Assembly: GCA_029821215.1 (NCBI GenBank)
Contig: JALGTV010000001.1
Coordinates: 1-38,693, forward strand
Length of the DNA: 38,693 bases
Direction of reading: 5' to 3'
DNA from: Candidatus Zipacnadia bacterium
Lineage (GTDB): Bacteria > Armatimonadota > Zipacnadia > Zipacnadales > Zipacnadaceae
Part shown: positions 1 to 7,922 of the stretch, one piece after another
How the letters are laid out: each line of letters opens with the position of its first letter
Position numbering within the stretch: position 1 is the stretch's first letter
The notes under the pieces: generated by a model
The model's input: the letters and a program-made list of their open reading frames with translations, nothing else
What the model was told of the DNA's origin: nothing
Database searches by the model: none
Position numbers and translations under genes: made by a program

Positions 1-864
1 GTGGAATGCACCATCAATGGTATGGGTGAGCGAGCAGGTAATGCTTCCCTGGAAGAGATAGTCATGGCTCTAAAGACGCGGGCCGGTGAATTTGGGGCCA
101 CCACTAATGTCCGCACTCAGCAAATTATCAAGACCTCGCGCATGGTCTCCAACCTGACTGGTTTTGTGGTCCAGCCCAATAAGGCCATTGTCGGCGCTAA
201 TGCCTTTGCTCACGAGGCCGGCATCCACCAGCATGGGGTAATTATGGACCGGCAAACCTACGAGATAATGAAACCTGAGGATGTGGGACTAAGCGAGAGC
301 GTGCTGACCCTGGGGCGGCGGTCGGGCCGGCACGGGTTGCGTCAACGGCTGGTGGACCTGGGCTACGAAGTCAGCGATGAGCAACTCGAGGTAATCTACC
401 AGCGCTTCCTGGAAGTGGCTGATAAGAAAAAGCAGGTCTATGATGAAGACCTGGAGCTGATCATGCGGGAGGCGACCCGGCAAGTGCCCGAAACCTGGCG
501 GCTGGTAGAATTGCAGACGACTTCAGGCTCAATGCCTACGGCCACGGTGAAGCTGGAAAAAGAAGGCGAGATGTTCACTGATGCTGCCTGTGGCAATGGG
601 CCGGTGGACGCCGCCTATCAGGCTATTGACAGGATCACAGGCGTGAGTCTGGCGCTGGAGGATTACTCGGTGCGCAGTGTCACCGTAGGCCGCGACGCCA
701 TTGGTGAAGCCACGGTGCGCGTACAACGCAATGGCCAACAGGCCGTGGGCAAGGCCAGTAGCACCGACATCGTGGAGGCCAGCGCCAAAGCCTATCTGAA
801 TGCCATCAACCGGCTGCTGGTCAGAGAAAGCCGCAATGCTGGCCCCCAACAGCAGGAAACTTAA
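1..864 (+). CDS. leuA: 2-isopropylmalate synthase, C-terminal part (5' end outside window)
   Basis: LeuA condenses acetyl-CoA with 2-ketoisovalerate in the first committed step of leucine synthesis. The visible 287 residues begin inside the catalytic TIM-barrel at the conserved stretch ECTINGMGERAGNASLEE. They continue through HEAGIHQHG, which holds metal-binding histidines, then GRRSGRHGLRQRL, and end in the allosteric LeuA dimer domain (about residues 170-280, GNGPVDAAYQAI). Full-length LeuA is about 500-520 residues, so roughly 220 N-terminal residues lie upstream. The GTG at base 1 is an internal valine and not a start. The gene ends with TAA, and a promoter-like site follows before murC, so murC need not be co-transcribed with it. 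The length and regulatory domain favour LeuA over homocitrate or citramalate synthase. Confidence 0.93.
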   Translation: MECTINGMGERAGNASLEEIVMALKTRAGEFGATTNVRTQQIIKTSRMVSNLTGFVVQPNKAIVGANAFAHEAGIHQHGVIMDRQTYEIMKPEDVGLSESVLTLGRRSGRHGLRQRLVDLGYEVSDEQLEVIYQRFLEVADKKKQVYDEDLELIMREATRQVPETWRLVELQTTSGSMPTATVKLEKEGEMFTDAACGNGPVDAAYQAIDRITGVSLALEDYSVRSVTVGRDAIGEATVRVQRNGQQAVGKASSTDIVEASAKAYLNAINRLLVRESRNAGPQQQET

Positions 865-890
865 TGCCAGAGCACTGGGAAGAGGATATC

Positions 891-920
891 TTGCTAAAAG
901 GGCGAGTAATATTGTAGAAT
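891..920 (+). promoter_or_regulatory. putative sigma70 promoter for murC
   Basis: TTGCTA at 891-896 and TAGAAT at 915-920 are separated by 18 bases. The expected start near 927 leaves a leader of about 30 nt before the murC ATG. The -10 hexamer matches the consensus at 5 of 6 positions and the -35 at 4 of 6. It lies in the 92-base gap after leuA, which otherwise holds nothing recognisable. Confidence 0.42.
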
Positions 921-956
921 AGGCTCAGTTCAGAGAAGAGTCCGACGGAGTCGGAG

Positions 957-2339
957 ATGCAACTGCAACCTGGCCAACATGTTCATTTCATTGGCATCGG
1001 CGGGGTGTCCATGAGTGCCCTGGCGGGAGCGCTTAATGAGCAAGGATTTGAGATATCCGGCTCCGATACCCGTCTCTCACAGCGAGTCCATAAGCTGCGG
1101 GCGGCCGGTATTTCCGTCTATCACGGTCAGGCAGCGGACAATATTGGCGATGCCGACCTGATAATCTACACCACGGCCATCCGCGATGATAACCCCGAAC
1201 TGGTGGCAGCGCAGGCCAGTGGCCGGCCGGTGCTACACCGCTCGGAGTTGCTAACTTTGCTGCTCGCCGAGAAGCAGCGCCTGGCGGTGACCGGCACCCA
1301 CGGGAAGAGCACGACCACCGCGATGCTGGGGTCCATTCTGCTGGAGTTAGGCTGGGACCCCACCATCTTCGTCGGCGCCTACTGTGCTAATTGGGACGGC
1401 AATTATCGGTGTGGTCAGGGACAATGGGCGGTCTTTGAGGCCTGCGAAAGCGACGGGTCTTTCCGGCGCTATGAGGGCTGCTCGCAGATCCTAACCAGCA
1501 TTGAGCCGGATCATCTGGATGAACACCATAACTTCGCCAACCTCCGGCGGGCCTTTGCTGAGTTTGTAGCTACGGCTGATCCAGATGGTTTTGTGGTCTA
1601 CTGGGCCGACGATCCCGAGGTGGTAGCAGCTATCCAGCATAGTCCGGTGAGGACGATTTCGTATGGGTTGGAGGGGGCCCAAGCTGACGTGACAGCGGCC
1701 CAGATAACACGTAGTAGCCAGGGCGTGCGCTTTGTGCCGGTCATGTTTGGGCGGACTCTACCCGTCGTGGACCTTCCAGTAGTGGGCAACCACAATGTGC
1801 TTAATGCTCTGGCGGCGCTGGCGGCTGCCGAGCAGATCGGGATAGATGTACCGGCGGCCGGGTTGGCCTTGAGCAGCTTTAGCGGGGTAGGGCGCAGGTT
1901 TGAGCAGATGGGGTGGGTAAATGGCTGCCAGGTAATTGACGATTATGCTCACCATCCCACCGAGGTCCGCGCTACCCTGCAGGCGGCCAAAGACCACTTC
2001 GGTAGGCGCGTTATTGCTGTTTTTCAGCCTCACTTGTACAGTCGCACTCGCGACTTGATGGATCAATTCGCCTCCTGTTTCGGACAGGCGGATGTGGTGG
2101 TGATTACTGACATATATGGGGCCCGGGAGCAGCCTACCGACGAAGTCAGCGCGGAGGAATTGTACCAGCGAGTGCGAGCTAATGAACCCGGTAAGCTGGT
2201 CCGATACATCCCCACTGCCGATGAGATAGTTGACTTTTTGCTCCAGACAGCTCAAGCTGAGGACATGATACTGACCATTGGCGCTGGCGATATTTGCCAG
2301 GTCGCCGAGCGGCTGGTCCAGACGACGCAACAATTGTAG
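957..2339 (+). CDS. murC: UDP-N-acetylmuramate--L-alanine ligase
   Basis: MurC adds L-alanine to UDP-N-acetylmuramate using ATP, the first peptide step of cytoplasmic peptidoglycan precursor synthesis. At 460 residues it has the usual length. The N-terminal Rossmann-like domain shows FIGIGGVSMSALA (about 11-23). The central Mur ligase domain has the P-loop GTHGKST (113-119) and the conserved SIEPDHLDEHHNF stretch. The C-terminal domain has DDYAHHPTE and FQPHLYSRTR. The ATG is preceded by GGAG with a 6-base spacer. It is followed 36 bases later by ftsQ. In many genomes murB and ddl sit between murC and ftsQ, and both are missing here. The IGGVSMS and HHPTE motifs separate it clearly from MurD, MurE, MurF and Mpl. 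Confidence 0.97.
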   Translation: MQLQPGQHVHFIGIGGVSMSALAGALNEQGFEISGSDTRLSQRVHKLRAAGISVYHGQAADNIGDADLIIYTTAIRDDNPELVAAQASGRPVLHRSELLTLLLAEKQRLAVTGTHGKSTTTAMLGSILLELGWDPTIFVGAYCANWDGNYRCGQGQWAVFEACESDGSFRRYEGCSQILTSIEPDHLDEHHNFANLRRAFAEFVATADPDGFVVYWADDPEVVAAIQHSPVRTISYGLEGAQADVTAAQITRSSQGVRFVPVMFGRTLPVVDLPVVGNHNVLNALAALAAAEQIGIDVPAAGLALSSFSGVGRRFEQMGWVNGCQVIDDYAHHPTEVRATLQAAKDHFGRRVIAVFQPHLYSRTRDLMDQFASCFGQADVVVITDIYGAREQPTDEVSAEELYQRVRANEPGKLVRYIPTADEIVDFLLQTAQAEDMILTIGAGDICQVAERLVQTTQQL

Positions 2340-2375
2340 CATAACTATCAACGCAGCAACACAGTGAGGATCACA

Positions 2376-3146
2376 GTGGCCACGTTGAGTCAACAGCAAG
2401 CTCGCGCCCGGCCGGGGAATCGCGTATGGCGGCTCCGGTTGGGGCAGGCGGCCAAGCTGGTGGGTGTGGTGGTGGTGCTGAGTTTTGCCTATGGGGTGGG
2501 AACCTCGTCGTATTTTTGGATTCGGGAAGTGCAGGTAATAGCCCCTGAACCTCAATTAGCCCAGCAGGCTCTGGCCCGAATCCAGGTTCCTGCCGAGGCC
2601 AGCGCCCTCTTTTATCCGGTGCGACAAATAGTCAGTGGGCTGGAGACATATCCCCCTATTAGGCGTGCGGTGGTGAAGCGGGACCTGCCGGGACGTCTGG
2701 TGGTGCATATCTGGCCCCGAACGCCGGTGGCGGCAGTCAAGTACGGCCCAACTTTCGGGCTGGTAGATGAAAAAGGAGTGTGTGTCAGTTGCGTCTCGCG
2801 GCCGCCCAGCGATTTACCCCACATTTACGGCCTGATAGACGATCCATTAGCCCCGGGCGAACAGCTTCAAGACGCCGATCAGCATCTATTGACACAATGC
2901 CTGGCGGGCGTGGCGGACAATCAGATCAAGCACGGATTGGTTATAGATTTCTCCGAGCAATATGCCATTCAGCTATGCACAGCCAATGGGGTGCGGGGTA
3001 AGGTAGGGACAACGGATAATCTGAAGCGAAAAGTTATGATGTTTGCGGGTATTCTCAAGGAGCTGGAGGGGCAGGGCAAGCAGCCGGCGTACATAGACGT
3101 GCGGGTTATGGACCGACCCGTGTGGAAGCCGCGGCAGGAGACGTAA
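2376..3146 (+). CDS. ftsQ: cell division protein FtsQ/DivIB family
   Basis: FtsQ is a bitopic division protein that recruits FtsB/FtsL to the septum. The protein has a short basic cytoplasmic tail, one membrane segment (VGVVVVLSFAYGVGTSSYFW) and an extracytoplasmic POTRA-like domain beginning IREVQVIAP. It then shows the typical pattern YPPIRRAVVKRDLPGRLVVHIWPRTPVA and a beta domain ending near PAYIDVRVMDRPV. Length (256 residues) and position between murC and ftsA match the family. The GTG at 2376 is chosen because GAGGA lies 5 bases upstream. An in-frame GTG at 2364 has no ribosome-binding site. The sequence is divergent, as is normal for FtsQ, so the call rests on topology, the POTRA pattern and context together. 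Confidence 0.85.
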   Translation: MATLSQQQARARPGNRVWRLRLGQAAKLVGVVVVLSFAYGVGTSSYFWIREVQVIAPEPQLAQQALARIQVPAEASALFYPVRQIVSGLETYPPIRRAVVKRDLPGRLVVHIWPRTPVAAVKYGPTFGLVDEKGVCVSCVSRPPSDLPHIYGLIDDPLAPGEQLQDADQHLLTQCLAGVADNQIKHGLVIDFSEQYAIQLCTANGVRGKVGTTDNLKRKVMMFAGILKELEGQGKQPAYIDVRVMDRPVWKPRQET

Positions 3147-3205
3147 GACCAGCCGGACGTTAGCACTGCCACAGGAATCATGGCGACGATAAGGCGGAGT
3201 CAATG

Positions 3206-4498
3206 ATGCCAGCAATAGAATATGTAGCTGGCCTGGACGTGGGCACCACCAAAATATGCACCATAATTGCTGAGCCGGCGGCCAATGGCACTATGGACAT
3301 TCTGGGAGTGGGCTTGAGCCCTTCCGCGGGGATAAGGCGAGGCGTGGTGGTTGATCTGCAGGAGGCAATTGCGGCCATAGCTGACTCGGTTGACGAAGCT
3401 GAGCGGATGGCTAATCTGCCGGTCGCGGGCGCCTATGTAGGTATTACCGGCGGGCACATTGCCGCCCGTAATGCGACCGGGCGGGTCCACGTCAATCCTA
3501 CCGGAGAAGTTACTGCCGACGATGTGGAGAAAGCCGTTCAAAGTGCCTGTGATAGCGTCCCGGTGGAAACTGACCAGGAAATTGTTCATCGCATAGTCCG
3601 TGAATTTGCCATTGACGGTCAGGAGGGTATCAAACGACCAATTGGCATGAGCGGGCGGCGTCTGGATGCGAAGGTACATATAGTCACCGGGACGGCCAGT
3701 GTCCGCGAGAACCTGGAGCGCTGTGTGGGGGAGCTGGGGATCAAGGTGCAAAAGTTTGTACTGGAACCGTTGGCCACTAGCTTGGCGGTACTCACTGAGG
3801 CCGAACGCGACTTGGGCGTGGCCTTGATTGATATTGGCGGAGGTACCACCGATATTGCGGTTTTCCGGACCGGGGCCATCTGGCACAGCGCCGCGCTGCC
3901 GGTGGCCGGCAACCACATAACCCGTGACCTGGCCCAGTTACTGCATATCACTCAGGAAGAGGCCGAGGAGATCAAACGCAAGTTTGGCCTGGCTTCACCC
4001 GACCTGGCCGGCGGTGAGGAACTGATTCAGGTCACAGAGATGGGCACTGGTGAGCCAGTGCGGGTCCCCCGGCGCTTGATAGGAGAGGTTATCCAACCGC
4101 GGCTGGAGGAGATATTCACTCTGGTCGGCCGCGACCTGGAGCGAAGTGAGGCTTTTAATCTGATAACCGGTGGGATAGTGCTGTCCGGCGGCGGTTCCCA
4201 GTTGCTCGGGGCAGATAGGTTAGCCTCGGCAATACTGGGTGGCCTGCCCGTGCGGTGGGGCCGCCCCCAGAACCTGGGTAAGCTGGCTGACAGTGTAGCC
4301 AATCCCATTTATGCCACTGGAGTGGGCCTGGCGCTGCAAGCGGCCAGCGACGGCGCCTACGCTGGTGAAGTGCCCCCGGCTCGGCATCTGTCCTGGCTAC
4401 CAACCATCGCTCGGTGGTGGTCAGAAGAAATAAGGCCCCGAGTTGCTCGCTATCTGCCTGCGCACAGATTCCCCTTCATCCGCCCCCCTGCCCCATAA
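3206..4498 (+). CDS. ftsA: cell division protein FtsA
   Basis: FtsA is an actin-like ATPase that tethers FtsZ to the membrane. The actin-fold phosphate-1 motif is near the N-terminus (GLDVGTTKICTIIAE), followed by the SHS2 insertion domain (about residues 85-165). Phosphate-2 is DIGGGTTDIAVF and the adenosine motif is GGIVLSGGGSQL. The C-terminus has a Trp/Arg-rich stretch (SWLPTIARWWSEEIRPRV), a plausible membrane-targeting amphipathic helix, followed by a Pro-rich tail. The length of 430 residues is normal. Two ATGs lie in tandem (3203, 3206), and GGAG at 3196-3199 fits 3206 better. ftsZ, the usual next gene, is absent: the following gene is an unrelated zinc-finger membrane protein. FtsA is distinguished from PilM and DnaK by the SHS2 domain and by its place after ftsQ. 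Confidence 0.95.
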   Translation: MPAIEYVAGLDVGTTKICTIIAEPAANGTMDILGVGLSPSAGIRRGVVVDLQEAIAAIADSVDEAERMANLPVAGAYVGITGGHIAARNATGRVHVNPTGEVTADDVEKAVQSACDSVPVETDQEIVHRIVREFAIDGQEGIKRPIGMSGRRLDAKVHIVTGTASVRENLERCVGELGIKVQKFVLEPLATSLAVLTEAERDLGVALIDIGGGTTDIAVFRTGAIWHSAALPVAGNHITRDLAQLLHITQEEAEEIKRKFGLASPDLAGGEELIQVTEMGTGEPVRVPRRLIGEVIQPRLEEIFTLVGRDLERSEAFNLITGGIVLSGGGSQLLGADRLASAILGGLPVRWGRPQNLGKLADSVANPIYATGVGLALQAASDGAYAGEVPPARHLSWLPTIARWWSEEIRPRVARYLPAHRFPFIRPPAP

Positions 4499-4596
4499 AC
4501 TTGGCGATTATGGTCTACTCGAATTACTACCAACATTCCGAAACTTTTGAGACTGACATGTGTCTATTTAGTAGATAGGTCCAAGCGGGGTATGAC

Positions 4597-5835
4597 ATGG
4601 TAAGCCCCCGCAGTGACCCCCACAGTTGTCGCGTGGTAACTATGAATAATTGTCCGCAGGCTGAGACAATCCAGGATTATGGGGATGGAGAGCTGGTGGG
4701 TGAACAGGCCCGTCTGGTTGGCGAGCATATAAGCTCGTGCCGCCGGTGCCAGCGGCTATACCGGGAACTGAAGACAGTGTCAGGTATCCTGGGTCAGCGG
4801 CCTCAGCCCACCGCTCCGCGAGGTCTTAAACAGAAGATTCGGAGAGCGATACGGGACAGTGAACCGGTACAACCCATTTCCTGCCCGGCAGCCCAAACGC
4901 TGATCTGCTCCTATCTGGATGAAGAATTGTCGGCTGAGGATGAGCGACGGGTAGAAAGCCACGTATTTGCTTGCTCCCAGTGCTACCGCATATTCAAACA
5001 GACCCAGCAGATTACCGAAGTCCTACGAGATGCCCCACCGGTGACCGTGCCGGCCGGACTGGGCGAACGAGTGGCCATTGCAGTAGCTGAGGTGGAAAAG
5101 CGGCAACCGGGAATCATCGGCTATGTGACCGGGCGGCTCTCATGGCGGACAGCCGGGGGGATACTGGCTGGGGCTGCTGTTGCCGCCGCGCTGATATTGG
5201 GCTTGATTCTGGCGCCGCATAAGTCACCTGTATATCAACCGTCGGCACCTACTCCCACCGTGGTGGCCCAGGAGCCGGCAGAAGTGCCTGCTGAGGAGAC
5301 ACATGTAGCGGCCGCCCCCAGCCAGGTCCGCGAAGAGCCACAAATGGCCCAGAAGACATCAGAAGAGAAGAAGATGGCTATTGCCCGAGCCTCTACCCCG
5401 GCGCTACGACGTAGACATGCTACCCCTACGCCGGCAGCCCGGCGGCCCAGCCCGGGGCTATCGGTGGCTGAGATCCCATCGGCCTCGGTGCCAGTGACTG
5501 GGGAGCGTGCCCCCGGTGAACCGGCAGCGGTGGCTGAACCAGAGCCATCACCACCGGCCCTGGCAAGTGCAGGTAGCACCCAGCCACAACCAACCATTAT
5601 GGCCGCCCTCTCTGAAGTCACCGAGCCGCCTCAGCATCCGGGCCCGGAGTTGGCCACTGGACCGTCTCCGCCCCGACGGCCTACTTGGACCCCGGTACGA
5701 ACTGTTCATACGACGGTGTATCGTGGTGGGGACCAGATGGATACAGCACGGTTGAGTGCGGCCCGGGATCGGTTGGATAAACGTATTGCCGCCCTTAAAG
5801 ACAGTCAGTTGGGCGGCTGGACAGTGATTAAGTAA
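4597..5835 (+). CDS. membrane protein with two anti-sigma-type (zf-HC2) zinc fingers
   Basis: This 412-residue protein has two copies of a putative anti-sigma zinc finger: Cys19...His44-x3-Cys48-x2-Cys51 and Cys96...His122-x3-Cys126-x2-Cys129. These are followed by one membrane helix (about 186-206, GGILAGAAVAAALILGLIL). The rest (about 210-385) is a low-complexity Pro/Ala/Glu-rich extracytoplasmic region, ending in a short charged helix. zf-HC2 domains of this kind usually bind ECF sigma factors in the cytoplasm, but no sigma gene is adjacent, so the partner is unknown. ATG 4597 has GCGGGG 6 bases upstream. An internal ATG at 4642 would begin just before the first finger and cannot be excluded. 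A direct role in division with ftsA is possible only by neighbourhood. Confidence 0.75.
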   Translation: MVSPRSDPHSCRVVTMNNCPQAETIQDYGDGELVGEQARLVGEHISSCRRCQRLYRELKTVSGILGQRPQPTAPRGLKQKIRRAIRDSEPVQPISCPAAQTLICSYLDEELSAEDERRVESHVFACSQCYRIFKQTQQITEVLRDAPPVTVPAGLGERVAIAVAEVEKRQPGIIGYVTGRLSWRTAGGILAGAAVAAALILGLILAPHKSPVYQPSAPTPTVVAQEPAEVPAEETHVAAAPSQVREEPQMAQKTSEEKKMAIARASTPALRRRHATPTPAARRPSPGLSVAEIPSASVPVTGERAPGEPAAVAEPEPSPPALASAGSTQPQPTIMAALSEVTEPPQHPGPELATGPSPPRRPTWTPVRTVHTTVYRGGDQMDTARLSAARDRLDKRIAALKDSQLGGWTVIK

Positions 5836-5947
5836 CTTAAAGCTCCGTCAGTCTGTTGGTGGTAATGGCGAACTTATTTTGATTAATGGCGGGCCTATCT
5901 GCTGGGTCCGTCTTCTTTTTGTCAGGTTCTCCGAGACCGTTTCTCAT

Positions 5948-5976
5948 TGACAGATGGCTGGACAGATGGTATTCTT
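5948..5976 (+). promoter_or_regulatory. putative sigma70 promoter of the ATP synthase operon
   Basis: A perfect -35 TTGACA (5948-5953) is followed after 17 bases by TATTCT (5971-5976, 4 of 6 matches). The expected start is about 12-15 bases before the first gene of the operon, giving a very short leader. No other good hexamer pair is visible in the 160-base gap after the zinc-finger gene. Confidence 0.52.
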
Positions 5977-5996
5977 TGCTCTGGGGGTAAGCCACA

Positions 5997-6221
5997 ATGA
6001 TTCCGAAGCCTGGTCCGAACTGGGCTGATTTGCTGCGGCTCTCAACGGTAGGACTGGTATTGGCCATCAGCGTCGGGTTGGGGGCTGGGCTTGGGCTGTG
6101 GTTAGATGAGCGGTGGGGCACTGGTCCGTGGCTGACAGTGCTGGGCGTAGTGATAGGGAGCGCGGCGGGGTTCATAGAATTGCTCCGCGAAGTGAATAGA
6201 TATACTGGCAAAGATGAATGA
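5997..6221 (+). CDS. atpZ: AtpZ/AtpI-like small membrane protein
   Basis: A 74-residue protein with two membrane helices (about 15-35 and 43-63) separated by the short polar loop LDERWGTGPW, the typical build of the AtpZ / F0F1-ATPase gene-1 family (Pfam ATPase_gene1). These proteins are encoded at the head of many atp operons. They are thought to help in c-ring assembly or Mg2+/Ca2+ supply with AtpI, but the role is not settled. It overlaps the next gene by 8 bases, which suggests translational coupling. The gene lies directly downstream of the operon promoter. The family call relies on size, topology, the G-rich helices (GLGAGLGLWLDE) and position. Confidence 0.75.
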   Translation: MIPKPGPNWADLLRLSTVGLVLAISVGLGAGLGLWLDERWGTGPWLTVLGVVIGSAAGFIELLREVNRYTGKDE

Positions 6222-6636
6222 GGAGCAGCAAGACTGCTTCATTAGACGAGTCTACAGTATCACCGCTGTAGTGGCCGGAGTAGTAAGCGTGGGGTTGATG
6301 GTGGCCAGACAGTGGCGATTTGTGGCGGGTTTTGCAGTTGGGGTGGTGATTGCGGCGGTAATGATATATGGGGTAGTGTTGGTGAGCAATGCCATAACCC
6401 AGCGCGGAAGCGATAGTGCCAGCGGTCAAATCACCGGGCGCAAAGTCGTGGTGTTGCAGATAGGAAAATATGGCGCGGTTATTGCAGTACTGTATGTAAT
6501 AATCACTTTCACTGCCGTCAGTGGCGCCGGCATAGCGGTAGGATATGGCACGACGCTTGCCGTACTGCTTCTGACAGCTTATTGGACGGGTCCGAGCCGC
6601 GCTAAGCCACACAAGGATAGCGAGAACTTGAGCTAA
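6214..6636 (+). CDS. atpI: ATP synthase I-like membrane protein
   Basis: A 140-residue protein with four predicted membrane helices (about 14-28, 36-57, 82-103, 107-125), a size and topology matching the ATP synthase subunit I family. Subunit I is not part of the finished enzyme and is reported to assist c-ring assembly. The ATG overlaps the end of the atpZ-like gene. The sequence is weakly conserved, as is usual for AtpI, so the assignment depends mainly on topology and its place just before atpB. A 165-base gap containing a repeat-like hairpin separates it from atpB. Confidence 0.65.
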   Translation: MNEEQQDCFIRRVYSITAVVAGVVSVGLMVARQWRFVAGFAVGVVIAAVMIYGVVLVSNAITQRGSDSASGQITGRKVVVLQIGKYGAVIAVLYVIITFTAVSGAGIAVGYGTTLAVLLLTAYWTGPSRAKPHKDSENLS

Positions 6637-6716
6637 GAGAGACTATTGCACAAGGTAATTACAGGCTACTTATCAGAGTAAAATGTGCAAAGTTGACCGG
6701 TTAAACCTAAACGTAT

Positions 6717-6768
6717 GTCGGGGCACCCTTCGGCAGGCTCAGGACAGAGAGGATGCCCCTCCTACAAG
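6717..6768 (+). repeat. hairpin-forming intergenic repeat upstream of atpB
   Basis: The gap between atpI-like and atpB holds an inverted repeat with arms GGGGCACCCT (6720-6729) and AGGATGCCCC (6750-6759), 9 of 10 positions complementary. The loop carries CTTCGGCAGGCTCAG (6728-6742). A near-identical 15-base core (CTTCGGCGAGCTCAG) recurs at 37477-37491, differing at two adjacent bases. Such cores resemble short dispersed intergenic repeats seen in many bacterial genomes. An open frame runs through it into atpB, but that N-terminal extension is not ATP-synthase-like. Confidence 0.5.
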
Positions 6769-6801
6769 TTTTGCAACAACCTCTTTAAGAGCACATTCGC
6801 G

Positions 6802-7557
6802 ATGCACGAAGAAGTAGGCAGTTGGCTAAACATAATCGTCCAGCACTTGCCCGCTTGGGCCCACCCCTACGTGAACCTGGGGGTGGTGACCAGTTGGCTG
6901 GTGCTGGCTATGCTGTTAGTATTGGCCTGGCGCTGTAGCCGGAATTTGAAGCTGGTCCCCGAAACAGGCTGGCAGACCATCGGCGAGTGGGCCTACCAAG
7001 TGTGCGCCAGCTTTTGCGAAGGACTTATCGGGCCGGGTGGGCAGCGATATGCTCCGCTGATTGGCAGTTTGTTTGTGTATATCCTGATTATGAATATTAC
7101 TGGGTTGATACCCGGATTTGAGTCCCCGACCGCCAGCCTCAATATGACCCTGGCTTTAGCGATTGTCTCCCTGGTGGCAGTGCAGTATTATGGCTTTCGT
7201 GAGCAAGGCTGGCGCTATCTGCTGCACTTTGTGGGGGAGCCGTGGTGGTTGTTTCCGCTGATGATACCGATACATCTCATCGGAGAGATAGCCCGTCTAT
7301 TGTCACTATCCATCCGTTTGTTTGGTAATATCTTCGGCAAGGAGATAGTTATTGGGCAAATTTTGCTATTGGTGGGTAGCATCGTGGCCATGCATCGGAT
7401 CAGTATAGTGCTGCGAGCGCCGGTAGCTGTCCTGGGCGCGGTGGTGGGTCACGTGCCCCTACTGCTGTTGGGATTGCTGGTTAGTTTCATCCAGGCACTA
7501 ATTTTTGCCATGTTGGTAGGTGTATACATACAAGGTGCTGTTAAGCCGGAGCATTAA
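6802..7557 (+). CDS. atpB: F0F1 ATP synthase subunit a
   Basis: Subunit a forms the two ion half-channels next to the c-ring. The protein (251 residues from this start) has five to six membrane helices. The signature SIRLFGNIFGKEIVIGQ contains the essential arginine (Arg172), which faces the c-subunit carboxylate. The C-terminal helix pair VPLLLLGLLVSFIQALIFAML carries the conserved Gln. ATG 6802 gives MHEEVGSWL, a normal start. A longer open frame from 6715 would translate an intergenic repeat and is rejected. The ribosome-binding site is weak (AAGAG at 6786-6790). It is the first structural gene of the operon, ahead of atpE. Confidence 0.95.
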   Translation: MHEEVGSWLNIIVQHLPAWAHPYVNLGVVTSWLVLAMLLVLAWRCSRNLKLVPETGWQTIGEWAYQVCASFCEGLIGPGGQRYAPLIGSLFVYILIMNITGLIPGFESPTASLNMTLALAIVSLVAVQYYGFREQGWRYLLHFVGEPWWLFPLMIPIHLIGEIARLLSLSIRLFGNIFGKEIVIGQILLLVGSIVAMHRISIVLRAPVAVLGAVVGHVPLLLLGLLVSFIQALIFAMLVGVYIQGAVKPEH

Positions 7558-7628
7558 GCCAATTAGTTAGCCGGATAGGACTGAATTGTCGGCTATACAA
7601 GTCAATAAAAATTGGAGGTTGATCACTA

Positions 7629-7901
7629 ATGTTTACTTATTTTGCCGCTGCGCTGGCTATTGCTGCTGGCTTGGGCGTACCAATAGCAGTAATTGGCGGA
7701 GCTTTAGCACAAGGAAAGGTAGGTGCGGCCGCTATGGAGGGCATCGCCCGCCAGCCAGAAGCAGCCGGAGACATTCGGACTTCGTTGATTATTACTCTGG
7801 CGCTGATTGAATCACTGGTCATTTATGCGTTGCTGACTTTCTTCTTGCTTTCCCCACATATTGGGATCTTGGTAGAGATGGCGAAGCAAAGTGCCGGTTA
7901 A
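7629..7901 (+). CDS. atpE: F0F1 ATP synthase subunit c
   Basis: Subunit c is the two-helix proteolipid that forms the rotor ring. The protein has 90 residues: helix 1 at about 3-27, the polar loop ARQPEAAGD, and helix 2 at about 52-75. The ion-binding carboxylate is Glu61 in ALIESLVIY. Gln28, Glu61, Ser62 and Tyr66 align by eye with Gln32, Glu65, Ser66 and Tyr70 of the Ilyobacter Na+ ring. The position matching Thr67 is Leu63. The site is therefore Na+-like but incomplete, and H+ coupling cannot be ruled out. GGAGG sits 9 bases before the ATG, in keeping with the high translation usually needed for c. It lies between atpB and atpF. Confidence 0.97.
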   Translation: MFTYFAAALAIAAGLGVPIAVIGGALAQGKVGAAAMEGIARQPEAAGDIRTSLIITLALIESLVIYALLTFFLLSPHIGILVEMAKQSAG

Positions 7902-7922
7902 CGGATAGTAAGGAAGGGTGCG

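Noticed and set aside
6715..6801. N-terminal extension of atpB by 29 residues
   Set aside because: It translates the hairpin repeat, has no subunit-a-like sequence, and the internal ATG 6802 gives a normal start.
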